This document shows positions 24,101-31,805 of a DNA stretch of 64,000 bases, in pieces; the stretch's first letter is position 1, and every line of letters begins with the position of its first letter. Under the pieces are notes generated by a model. It made no database searches. It had not been told where the DNA came from and worked only from the letters and a program-made list of their open reading frames with translations. A program made the position numbers and the translations under genes. Origin of the DNA: Pipra filicauda. Its lineage: Eukaryota > Chordata > Aves > Passeriformes > Pipridae. The stretch is from contig NW_024104765.1 of assembly GCF_003945595.2 (NCBI RefSeq), forward strand, positions 1,178,001-1,242,000, read 5' to 3'.

Positions 24101-24336
24101 CGAACGCCGCCGCTCCCCGGCGGAACCACCACGGCGGCACCGCCGCGGCCGCGGCCCCGTCCCTCCCCTCCGCCGTGACCCCCGTCTCTCCTCCCCGCCA
24201 CGGCCTTGGCCCCGGCTGCGGCCCCCGAGCCCCCCGCGACCCGGCCGCATCGGCCCGGGCAGCCCGTCAGGCCCGCCGCCGCCCCCGCCCGGCCCCGCCG
24301 CCTACCCGGGCTCTTGAGGTTGTACCGGGCCTCCAT
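3004..24336 (-). CDS. UBE2J1: Ubiquitin-conjugating enzyme E2 J1, exons 1-7 (3' end missing)
   Basis: UBE2J1 is a tail-anchored ER-membrane E2 that charges ubiquitin for ER-associated degradation with HRD1-type ligases. Seven coding exons with GT-AG boundaries and consistent phases join as 24336-24306, 13653-13580, 11832-11701, 11132-11048, 9682-9577, 7117-6988 and 3135-3004. They give residues 1-230, opening [10 protein letters not shown]. The UBC fold spans about residues 10-165. The catalytic cysteine is C91 in [15 protein letters not shown], and the segment has the UBE2J-type sequence instead of the usual HPN. S184 lies in ARQISFK; the equivalent human serine is a reported stress-kinase site. 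Residues 187-230 begin the flexible linker. The human protein has 318 residues, so the rest of the linker and the C-terminal membrane anchor must be in an exon left of position 1. The start codon sits in a CpG island. The gene is followed in tandem by RRAGD on the same strand, as in human 6q15. Identification is essentially certain; the gene is cut by the window edge, not broken. Confidence 0.97.
4380..4600 (-). mobile_element. CR1 LINE 3' fragment, minus orientation
   Basis: The reverse-complement CR1 3' region is recognisable from 'ggaatggaccttgagatgtc', 'cctggtctaactcccac', and 'cacagcctctctgggcagcc', then 'tgctctagcatgtgacaaccctca' in two parts. It is strongly diverged and truncated. Confidence 0.85.
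5840..5864. repeat. A-rich tract
   Basis: Fourteen or more A residues followed by G and a further A run, in UBE2J1 intron 6. No flanking retrocopy body was recognised. Confidence 0.9.
6988..7117 (-). CDS. UBE2J1: UBE2J1 coding exon 6
   Basis: A 130-nt exon encodes [20 protein letters not shown] onward to ELARQISFK. The paired cysteines CCEMCG match human CCEGCG. S184 (ARQIS) sits two residues before the exon end, so the basophilic phospho-site context reported for human UBE2J1 is kept. The acceptor is TGGCCAG and the donor is AAG|GTGAAG. Confidence 0.97.
7118..9576 (-). other. UBE2J1 intron 5
   Basis: About half of this intron is a single old antisense CR1 copy (about 7890-9115). The rest is unremarkable AT-rich sequence. 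Confidence 0.85.
7890..9115 (-). mobile_element. Long degenerate CR1 LINE copy with reverse-transcriptase remnant
   Basis: About 1.2 kb of CR1 in minus orientation, the longest copy in the window. At its 5' side (about 8780-9085, minus strand) a broken frame still reads [17 protein letters not shown], the conserved 'DVVY-DFSKAFD' reverse-transcriptase block of CR1 ORF2. The remainder is the ORF2 end and 3' UTR, with frames interrupted by stops. The 3' tail is eroded near 7890. It is inactive and sits antisense to nothing but the UBE2J1 intron. Confidence 0.9.
9577..9682 (-). CDS. UBE2J1: UBE2J1 coding exon 5
   Basis: A 106-nt exon encodes [20 protein letters not shown] and then [14 protein letters not shown], the C-terminal helices of the UBC domain. 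It completes an Ile codon at its start and leaves AA of a Lys codon at its end. The acceptor is CATTTTAG and the donor is GTAAGC. Confidence 0.97.
9683..11047 (-). other. UBE2J1 intron 4
   Basis: AT-rich intronic sequence with no recognised repeat, RNA gene or exon. Confidence 0.8.
11048..11132 (-). CDS. UBE2J1: UBE2J1 coding exon 4 (catalytic cysteine)
   Basis: An 85-nt exon encodes [20 protein letters not shown] and then ETWQPSWS. The cysteine in KKICLS is residue 91 of the joined protein, the position of the thioester cysteine in human UBE2J1. The acceptor ends TTGAAG and the donor is A|GTAAGT. It leaves one base to the next exon. Confidence 0.97.
11133..11700 (-). other. UBE2J1 intron 3
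   Basis: A short intron of 568 bp. It contains a small CT-dinucleotide run at about 11633-11645 and nothing else recognised. Confidence 0.85.
11701..11832 (-). CDS. UBE2J1: UBE2J1 coding exon 3
   Basis: A 132-nt exon of 44 codons runs from [10 protein letters not shown] to KPPSIILLT, covering the central beta-sheet of the UBC fold, including the YP-x-KPP segment typical of E2s. The acceptor is CATTTTAG and the donor is ACG|GTAAGC. Both ends are phase 0. Confidence 0.97.
11833..13579 (-). other. UBE2J1 intron 2
   Basis: Intronic sequence without recognised repeats or exons. Confidence 0.8.
13580..13653 (-). CDS. UBE2J1: UBE2J1 coding exon 2
   Basis: A 74-nt exon encodes [20 protein letters not shown] and then AQPLE, the N-terminal helix of the E2 fold. 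The acceptor is TTTTCAG and the donor is GAG|GTTTGT. It joins exon 1 in phase 1 and ends in phase 0. Confidence 0.96.
14311..14427 (-). other. Short acidic open reading frame, 38 codons
   Basis: On the minus strand an ATG at 14427 opens 38 codons and stops at TAG (14313-14311). The product would read through [10 protein letters not shown] and then [16 protein letters not shown] to the stop, an acidic tail of the kind found at the C-termini of real proteins. A candidate acceptor (ACATTAG) lies about 8 codons in. No parent protein was recognised. It could be the last exon of an unrecognised transcript, a retrocopy fragment, or chance. Confidence 0.2.
15599..15945 (+). mobile_element. CR1 LINE 3' fragment (first of pair)
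   Basis: Plus-strand CR1 end, recognisable from 'cagccttccagtacctgaag', 'gtggaacaggttgcccagag' and 'ccctggaaatgttaaaggcc', then 'ggtcccttcaaccca', ending TTCTATGATTCTAAG. It is about 350 bp and 5'-truncated. Confidence 0.95.
15962..16346 (+). mobile_element. CR1 LINE 3' fragment (second of pair)
   Basis: It begins about 17 bp after the tail of the previous copy and has the same orientation. It starts further 5' (GGCTGAGAGGTGGGGCTGTT) and ends ATTCTGTGGTTCTC. The shared segments differ at many positions from the first copy, so this looks like a separate insertion of another subfamily, not a recent duplication. Confidence 0.95.
19510..19539. repeat. Perfect 11-bp inverted repeat, 8-nt loop
   Basis: TTAAAATGGTG, then AACAGCAT, then CACCATTTTAA form a perfect stem-loop. 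It lies in UBE2J1 intron 1, about 310 bp from the solo LTR. Its function is unknown. Confidence 0.85.
19847..19851. repeat. Target-site duplication, left copy
   Basis: TTTGG directly abuts the LTR and is matched by TTTGG at 20416-20420. The 5-bp length is typical of several avian ERV groups. Confidence 0.75.
19852..20415 (-). mobile_element. Solo LTR of an avian endogenous retrovirus
   Basis: A 564-bp LTR in minus orientation. On that strand a TATA-like TATATAAGCTGGGAG is followed about 200 bp later by an ATTAAA-type poly(A) signal near the 3' end, and the element ends AAACCAAGACA. It is flanked by a perfect 5-bp target-site duplication, TTTGG, at 19847-19851 and 20416-20420. The 5' terminal dinucleotide is mutated. 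No gag, pol or env sequence lies on either side, so this is the product of LTR-LTR recombination. The U3/R-side segment carries an AT-rich expansion at about 19975-20040. It resembles a common avian LTR family, but the exact family name needs a repeat-library match. Confidence 0.88.
20416..20420. repeat. Target-site duplication, right copy
   Basis: TTTGG immediately beyond the LTR, identical to 19847-19851. Confidence 0.75.
23776..23792. repeat. (AC)n microsatellite
   Basis: About eight AC units, about 100 bp before the UBE2J1 CpG island begins. Confidence 0.9.
24306..24336 (-). CDS. UBE2J1: UBE2J1 coding exon 1
   Basis: The ATG is the reverse complement of CAT at 24334-24336 and encodes [10 protein letters not shown] plus one base of the next codon. 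The donor is G|GTAGG (gt at 24305-24304). Human UBE2J1 starts METRYNLKSP, which fixes the start. The reading frame continues into the intron as an artefact of high GC. The 5' UTR extends to higher coordinates; its start was not determined. Confidence 0.95.
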
Positions 24337-24435
24337 GGCAGCGGGCACCGCTCGCTGCCTCCGCGGCGGCTCCGGCGGCCGGGGGAGGAGGAAGGCCGGG
24401 CCCAGCCCCGCCCGCCTCGCCTCGGGAAACTCCCC

Positions 24436-24445
24436 TGACGTGGCA
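24436..24445 (+). promoter_or_regulatory. UPRE-like XBP1/ATF6 core in UBE2J1 promoter
   Basis: TGACGTGGCA lies about 100 bp upstream of the UBE2J1 ATG. TGACGTGG is the core of the unfolded-protein response element bound by XBP1 and ATF6. An ERAD E2 is a sensible target. The motif is exact, but occupancy is inferred; related bZIP factors such as CREB/ATF could also bind it. Confidence 0.5.
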
Positions 24446-24665
24446 GCGGCGGCGACAGCCCCGCCAGGACCGCGGGGGGAGGCACCTGCCGGCCGGCACC
24501 GCCCCGGGCCCGGCCCCGGAACTGCAGCCGGCAGGGGACGGGGTGGTGCGGTACCCGGGCTGCGGCTGTGCTGTGGGGGCTGCAGGAGTGAAAATGTCCC
24601 CTCTGCGTGCCCGGCTCGTCTCAGCCTCCACCCACGGAGATGACGGGATGAGGTGCTCGGGACTT

Positions 24666-24683
24666 CATGGTTTGAAAACCATG
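24666..24683. repeat. Short palindrome with tandem echo
   Basis: CATGGTTT-GA-AAACCATG is a perfect inverted repeat with a 2-nt centre. The core GGTTTGAAAAC recurs immediately after it. It lies at the outer edge of the UBE2J1 CpG island; no function is recognised. Confidence 0.7.
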
Positions 24684-24753
24684 GGTTTGAAAACTGGGAG
24701 TTTAGAAAAGGGGCTTCCAAGACCCCACAGACCCAGCGCGCACCCCGGCCCAA

Positions 24754-24798
24754 AAGACTTAACTGTACTGTAAGACTTAACTGTACTGTAAGACTTAG
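24754..24798. repeat. 18-bp tandem repeat, about 2.5 copies
   Basis: Two identical copies of AAGACTTAACTGTACTGT are followed by a partial third (AAGACTTAG), about 420 bp upstream of the UBE2J1 start codon. It is a local minisatellite with no recognised function. Confidence 0.9.
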
Positions 24799-27700
24799 CA
24801 GCATCTTGTTTGTTGGTTTTCGGGATCGTGAAAGACTGAAACGGTATCATACGCCAATGATTGTTAGCTTAGGCAAGAATTATCAGCAACAGCTTAACTT
24901 GATTGCCACCTTTTCCATGTCACAGTCCCAGAGGGATATTTGTTTGCCTCTACAACTTGACCTCTCTGTCACTTGGTTACAGGACAGGCACTGCACACTT
25001 GGATAGCACCGTTAAGAATTTATAGCTAAGAAAATATCTAAAGTGGTCAGAATATCAGCAGTCTCAGTTTCCCTTTGATTCCGCACAAGCTGTAAATAAG
25101 AAACCTGTCAAAGCTCTTACATGCTTGTTTTCAAAGCTTATGCTAGCTTTGAAAATAGCTTGCATTGCCCTTAATTTCATTTATGAAATGAATTGTCCTT
25201 AATTTCATCTGTTACTTTTATAGTGATTAAAAATTAATTTTTTTCATGTTTTGATATCTTAGTTTTCTTTTTCTCTTTCCTTCTGTGATTGAACAGAATG
25301 GAAAAGAGTTGTAAACAAAAACATTTGAGCAGGCACATTTTTTTCACCTCTTCAGGTTCTCAGAATTTCAAAACAAGGCGTTACTCTTCCCTTTCCTGTT
25401 CTGTTGCACAGTGATTTAAGTAAAGAAAGCAACTTTACTCCACCTTAACAACTAGCAAAATTTTTGAAGGGGCAAAGTGATTGTCCTTTCTACAGGGCAA
25501 AGCACTATGAATAATAAAAAGTATCAATAACGTATAGCATCATTAATGTATAGGAGAAGGGAAGGGATGATGTCAGACATTGAGGTTCCCTACAGAGTAC
25601 ATTTCATGGCCAACAATTCTTTATGACATCTCAGCATTTCTAGCTAATGATGGCTGATCTGACCACTCGAGATGATGAGCTGCAGGCACTGGGTTCACAA
25701 ACTATTTTGGTCCTTCTTGGCAGATATGTCCTATCTTTCCTTGTTTCCGAGAACCATCTTGATGTGCTGCGGGAGAGGGGCTCTGGGTCCATCTGTCACT
25801 AAATCATGCCTTTCCCTAAAGTAGGAGAGCAGTATTTTGCATTCAGAAATCTGGATTTCCATGTAAAAAGTTCTGGAATCCATTTTGGTAGAAGATAATT
25901 TTTGAAGTGGTATTATAACGTGAAAAATATAAAGTGATGGTTATTATGAAATTCTTAAGCGCAGTGTGGAGTTCAGCTTTGCCTTCTGGGCTCTGGCCTT
26001 TGACCCTGGCTGCCCTTACAGTGTCATTTTATATAGTTTAAGGAGGCAGCATCTGCAGTTAACATGAAAATTGGGCTTTTAACTGGAAAGGATATATAGT
26101 CACTGTAACTGCATGACAGCTAAGCAATATTGAAAATAAGCTGAATAGACTTAAAGCAACAGAAATTCACTGGGAGGAGGTGTGCATTTTCCCCATTTAA
26201 GTAAGCTACAGTGTGGCCTGGCTGGGCGCTGGGGCAATCACCATGAGATGTTGTGCAGAGCTAGCAGTACAAGTCTGCTTTCATTCTCAGAGGTACTGTT
26301 AGTTAAAAGTCAGAGCTGCAGGACATGAATGCTGCCAGATGAAGCTGCTGATTCCTGAGAGGTACTCGGCATACAGGTAGAGATCTGGGGATTAATTCCC
26401 AGCCCCACATGTCAGCAGCTTCTTGGGACAGATGAGGAGCAGGCACTGCAGAGCTCTTGCACAGTCAGTGTTGGCAGTCAAGAAGCAGCAGCCTCCCTCC
26501 TCTTCCTGCCTCTGGTTTAAAAATGCCCTTTGGATTTGTGTTTTCATCTGCCTTTTGTTTTGGCTTTTGCAGGAAGAAGCCATTTTGTGCTAGAACTTGT
26601 GGGTTTTAAAAACCAAATGCCAAATATAGTAGCAAAATTGCAGTCAAATCCTGCATGCTCGCAGCACTTCATGTAGCTTGTGTATCCTGTCATATGACCT
26701 AACTTGGTGAAAAAATAAACATGCTCAGCTGAAGCACATAGAAACTGAAAGTTTGTGTGAACACTGCTGCAACAAAGATTTTATTATTTAATACAGCACT
26801 GAATCCTTGCGGAAAGACTATGTATGACTTCATCAGATTGCTTGCAGCACAGCAAGAACCATCAGTTTTGATAACTCACAATATTTAAAATTGTGTGGTT
26901 TTATTAAATGTTTTACATTGAAGTAAGGCTTCAATTTGACAGAAAATAAATCACTAGTAATTTCTAATTTTTTAAATTTTCTGTTTTCTGAGAAGATGGT
27001 TTTACTCATGTTTCTATTTACTTCTCTGTAGTTATCTTTGGATGAAAACAGAGACTCTGATAGACCCACTTAACTTCAGAGCGAAGGAGCATATAGGCCC
27101 CTCTGTTGCAAAAAAAAAAAATCAAAATTAATGATAATCATAGGGTTTGATAAAATGCATAATTCTTCAATTGCAGCCATCTCCACTGTGAAAGAAAGGC
27201 CAGATCAGAATAAACATCTGGGCAGAATTCCGCTGAACACTTGCAGACTATGGATATACATTACTGAGCTGATTTCCTGAGGCTTACTTTATAACTAATG
27301 GAGAGAACTAGGAGCTTAAACACTAAAGTTCATCTTGTCTGGAATAGATGTTAGCTGTATGTCCAACAAATCGTGCTTTAAATGTTCCTGGACTTTTCAG
27401 TTAGCTGCAAAGGGAGCTGAAGCTAAGTCATCTGTGTTCTAGATCACTCTAGTTAGGTATTTTTATATGTATGTATATCTGCATCTGATATATATAGCTC
27501 TCTATATCTGAGAGAAATATATCCTGCATTTCCCCTCAGTTTAGAAGAGTTACAAGCCTCTTATTTTAACAGTAAGATTCTTGAGGAACTGACTTCAGAG
27601 TTCCAAGAAGGGAACTCAGCCAGTAGGAATGGGAATCACAAAGGTCCACATGTGGAGTTGGGGGGATGGACACTAAGAAGAGGGAGTTACTCTCAAAACC

Positions 27701-29279
27701 TCCCCTTTCTCTGGGAGGCAGGACACCTGTGTGACACAGGGTTTCAGTATTTGCACAAGTATTCTTGCAGATCTCAGGAATTATGCTAGTTAATGTGACA
27801 CTGAACATTTATTTATTTGTGCAGGTCATATAATTGTATGAAGTAAGGTACATTTCAACAGTGCATACTGTGTTTAGTGATTACCTGAAGTCAGTTCAGA
27901 GTAGGGTTTGTATGCTTTGTAGGCTGTCTCATAAACTCAGCTACAAATTATTTATTCTAGAGATGGTTTGAGATCACAAAAACTTATGATAATACAGTAG
28001 TTCTTTGTACAAAGCTATCACACCCTGCTTTTACCAATTCACAAAATGTAAAGTGGCTTACCTAATTTATAATGCTACACTTTCAATACAGACAGTTGGC
28101 TGGAGAATTAAACTTTTATGGAATTAAGTAATCTAATATTAATCTGCCTATATTGTCAGTAGGAACAGATATGACTCACTTGGAAGAGAAATCATTACTG
28201 TGCTCATCTGTGACTAATACAGTCTCAGCTTTTAAAATCCTTTATGTGAATTCAGACCTTGTATGTCTGGATTCAACAAGTGCACCTCCTCCTCACTGAT
28301 AAAAACAAGCATGGCATTGTGTAACCAATGCCCTGTAGCAATTGCACGGAGGCATGGTGCTTCTCAGGAAAGCAATTACTGTCTGTTCTTCAAGCTTAGT
28401 TCTAAGGCAACCATCTCACAAAATGGGCAGCTTTGCCAGCTGCCTTTCTAATTAACATTATTTCAGAAATGGAAGAAAGAGAACAGGGAAAGAAGTTCCT
28501 GGATTGCTTTAGCTGCCCAAGCAAGTGAGTGCCCAATCTGGACCATAGGTGCAGAGTTGGTGTGCAAGATGTTCCACAACGTGAAGTCAAAATAAAGGTA
28601 CACATTTTCCACCTTTTTTTCCTTCCCTGAGGAACAGGAAGAGTCACACCAGCCACCTGACTCACATCCCTCTGGCATCATTGCTGTAATAGTTCAGATA
28701 GCTTCCTGGTTCAGAAGACATGTGCAAAGGCCCAAGTCAAAGCTGAAGCTGCTGTCCAAGTGACAGCTGTTTGTGACTCTGAACTTCCCTGATCTAGTTG
28801 ATCTATCTTTAGCAGCTGTAGATAATAGTTGAAATTTTCTCTGGTGCATACTCTTTACCATATAAAATGCAGAGAACACTAGTCTCTGATTTTATCTCTA
28901 GATAGTGGGAGAGCAGTTGCAAACTATTCAGATTAAAAATTTAATCTCCTATATAAGGAGAAAAGGCTAGTAACAACCTTTGACTCATTCAACCAGTTTT
29001 TCACAATCCTTCCTCTTCAGGAAGGATTCAGAGCTTCAGGCCCCAGATTTTCTTTTTGTCACTTTTTCCTTATGTGAGTTGCTCCCTATGCCCCTTCACT
29101 TTAACTTACTCTCATAAGCTTCCTTCTGGGAAGGGAGCACCTGTCCTCACAATTACTCATCAGGCAGAGGGAAAGCAGTCAGGGTCACTCACGTCTGTTG
29201 GACTGCCATCCAGAAGTCTTTCCACCTCATCCATTCCAAAAATGTTACTCACTACTTTAATGGGAACTTGCATGTTCCT

Positions 29280-29321
29280 GCTTGCATACAGTTGCTTGCA
29301 TACAGCTGCTTGCATACAGCT
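29280..29321. repeat. 14-bp minisatellite, 3 copies
   Basis: Three head-to-tail copies of GCTTGCATACAG(T/C)T, with one base varying. The array is small and probably polymorphic. Confidence 0.92.
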
Positions 29322-31001
29322 CCTACTGACTCAGCAATAGCAATAAAGGACTGGTGAGCAAGCTCTTAATTTAAAGCTCCTCAAAAAGTGTTTACCAACT
29401 GGTGTAAGGGTGATTAAAGCTTACTGTGTCATTAACCAAGATATATTGAGGGAACAGCTGTCTTCACCAGCCAGCAGATATCTGGGACACCCAGGAATTT
29501 CTCAGGTTGTTAGTGGAAAACTAGGGCTTGATTCAATTGCACACATATAAACATCAGATGCCATATGAGGTATCCTAATGTATGCCAGATATCCATATGG
29601 AGCAGAAAGGCATGATATGGGATACTGGCGTGGATCTGAACAAAGGGGTGCAGACTGGCAGGGGATGCAGGCTGCAGAGGAATTTATTCTGAAAGAGAAA
29701 TAACAAAAGCTGCAAACAATTGTGCAGTCTGGTGCTGTCATATCTATTCAGATTAGAGGTTTATAGCTTGGATTTTAATAGTAGCAGTATAAAAAAGGGA
29801 GATAAGAAAGGAACAAACTTCTGCCATGCTGAGGAACTTTTATGAATGCACTTACTTCATAGAAGTCAGAAGCTTTCATGGGAGAGGGTGGATTGAGTAA
29901 AGCAGGAAAGGCATTTATAATCTGTCAAAATTTAAAGCCAATACTGAAGTTTCTGCATAATGGACTTTATGAAGAATGCAGAATTTGGAATGACTGCTGC
30001 TTTACAGATAGAAAATGTGGAACTGAAATATGAAATTACTGAAGGAATAGAACTGGAAGGAGTGCTGAGCAAGGGCAACAGGCCTGGTGGGAGTGAGTTG
30101 ATTTGCATGCCTCTGCTGCAAAGCTTGCATTCAGCACTTAGGATGTGAGACCAAGACAGCATGATGAACGGCATACTGACAGTCCGAGGAAGTTCAAGCA
30201 GCTGAAAACGAGTATTGAAAGAGAAACAATTTGTGGATCAGACCCTTTGGCTCACCAGAGGATAATTCAGTCTTGGAAAAGGGCATTGCAAAGAAGAGGA
30301 GGGTGGTTCTACTTCTCAGCGCAGAGTTTAGACAAAGATGTTGGCCCCTGTGACCTTTTAATTTGGCTCTACTGGGTTTCCCAGAAGGCAACTCCTGTTC
30401 TCTCTGTATATTGCTTTGCAAAACGAGTTGAGGTAGATTACAGTTCCCATGGCCCAGATGGCTCTGAGGTTCCGCTTGGACATAGACTGTTCGCTCTCCT
30501 TGCACTGAGCAGAGGCTCTGGAACATTGCTGCTCTCTTGCTTTAGAATTAATTTCCACTTTCAAGTGTGAATGTGTTCATGTGGTTTATACTTGTATTTG
30601 TACCGACACTACCCTTTAGTCCAGCACAGCTCAGAATGGCTTTTTGCACTGAGCAGAGATTAAAACCTATACCAGGGGTAAATCTTGCTAAATAGCAAAG
30701 GAGGCTTTGATGCTGTCCTGTGACTCCCTGCCAGGACACTACTACATGGGCCTTTGAGGGCCATAGGTGGAACCGAGCTCACCCAGACCACCTCCACATG
30801 GTTGCATCCAGTTATGATAAGCCCATTGTCTTTCCTTGGTTTACATTTTGTGAAAGGCAGCTTGAATACATTGAAATGTTCTGGCCTACACACTAAGTGA
30901 CTCTGTACTTTTTTCTTGTCTCTCACATTTGCACTCATCTATAAAGTGTTTAATCCCAACCCTTCTCAATTTAGGCTAATGCATGTTTAGTTGTTGGCTT
31001 G

Positions 31002-31063
31002 GTTTTTGTTTTGTTTTTTTTAAGAAAGGATATCAGTATAGTGTTTTCTTTTTTTTTTTTCCC
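31002..31063. repeat. T-rich tracts
   Basis: Two T runs (about 31002-31022 and 31047-31060) separated by a short purine stretch. No other feature is recognised. Confidence 0.8.
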
Positions 31064-31799
31064 CTAGTATTCAGCAATTCTGAAATAAATAATCCTTCCT
31101 TCTTGTAGCAGGTCCAGGTATTACTAAGGGAATTCAGTGGAGTATCTCCTCTTACTAGTCTCATGAAAATCTCTTACCTAATCAAAAATATGTTAGTTTA
31201 GTCCAAGAGACATTGTGATAGACTGCTGCACTAGATTTTTTTCCTTGGCATATTTATCTATATTAATCTTTTATTTTAAAATATGTTATGGAGATGATTA
31301 ATAAATGTTTAAAATCTGAGTGCCAGTATAAACTGTAACTTGAATACGAACATGTATTTTATGGTGTGCATACATACCAGGAATACAGAGATAAACTGAA
31401 CCTTTTTAAGCATGTTAATAGGATGTAATGGATTTTATATGGTTTAGATATTTTTCTACTCGGTATTTTTTCAGTGGTTTTTTGCTCAAGACCTCACCTG
31501 TAGTTCATAATGTGTATTAGCCAAAGACAACAGGCTGGCAGGAACCAAGAAGACAGGGTATCAGACCTGTTTTATGATGAAACATGAAATACAGAGGTAG
31601 CAAACTGAGAAAGGTAACACAGAAAGTATCAGGGAGAAAACAAATTAAAATAAACAGTCTGCTAGAGCCTTTTTAAAATGTAGCTATTTGAAGATATGTG
31701 CATGAGTTAATGTGCAAATATTAATACAGTGAGCAGTCAAGTGGGATGTCAACCATATGCCACTGTATTAGAGGAGCCCAAAAAAACTTCCCAACCAAG

Positions 31800-31805
31800 T
31801 TTATT
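31800..31805 (-). terminator. Candidate distal poly(A) signal for RRAGD
   Basis: AATAAA on the minus strand is followed downstream by GT/T-rich sequence (TTGGTTGGGAAGTTTTTTTG), a good cleavage-site context. It would give a 3' UTR of about 3.8 kb. An alternative AATAAA at 32649-32654 (minus) has a weaker downstream element. Transcript ends are needed to choose. Confidence 0.35.

Larger units (their letters stand above)
13654..24305 (-). other. UBE2J1 intron 1
   Basis: The largest UBE2J1 intron, about 10.7 kb. It holds two adjacent CR1 copies (15.6-16.35 kb), a solo LTR (19.85-20.4 kb), an 11-bp perfect hairpin (19.5 kb), a CA run (23.78 kb) and a short acidic reading frame (14.3-14.4 kb). The rest is AT-rich and unrecognised. 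Confidence 0.85.
23880..24640 (-). promoter_or_regulatory. UBE2J1: UBE2J1 CpG-island promoter
   Basis: A sharp rise in G+C and CpG density surrounds the UBE2J1 start codon, with no evident TATA box. The strand transcribed as RNA is G-rich just downstream of the ATG (24130-24300 is C-rich on the plus strand), the usual skew of a CpG-island promoter firing on the minus strand. The exact transcription start cannot be read from the sequence. Confidence 0.85.
24650..31780. other. Intergenic region between the UBE2J1 promoter and the RRAGD 3' end
   Basis: About 7 kb with no exon of a recognised gene. The open frames here are short, and none shows a familiar protein signature. It contains the 18-bp repeat at 24.75 kb, a 14-bp minisatellite at 29.28 kb and T-rich tracts near 31.0-31.06 kb. 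A non-coding transcript leaving the UBE2J1 CpG island is possible but cannot be shown from sequence. Confidence 0.7.

Noticed and set aside
24034..24804. A 256-codon minus-strand frame containing the UBE2J1 start
   Set aside because: Only the 31 nt from 24336 to 24306 are coding. The rest is GC-rich promoter and intron read through without stops.
30145..30570. A 141-codon plus-strand frame in the intergenic region
   Set aside because: There is no family resemblance, overlapping frames of similar length exist on the other strand, and no splice or promoter context is evident.
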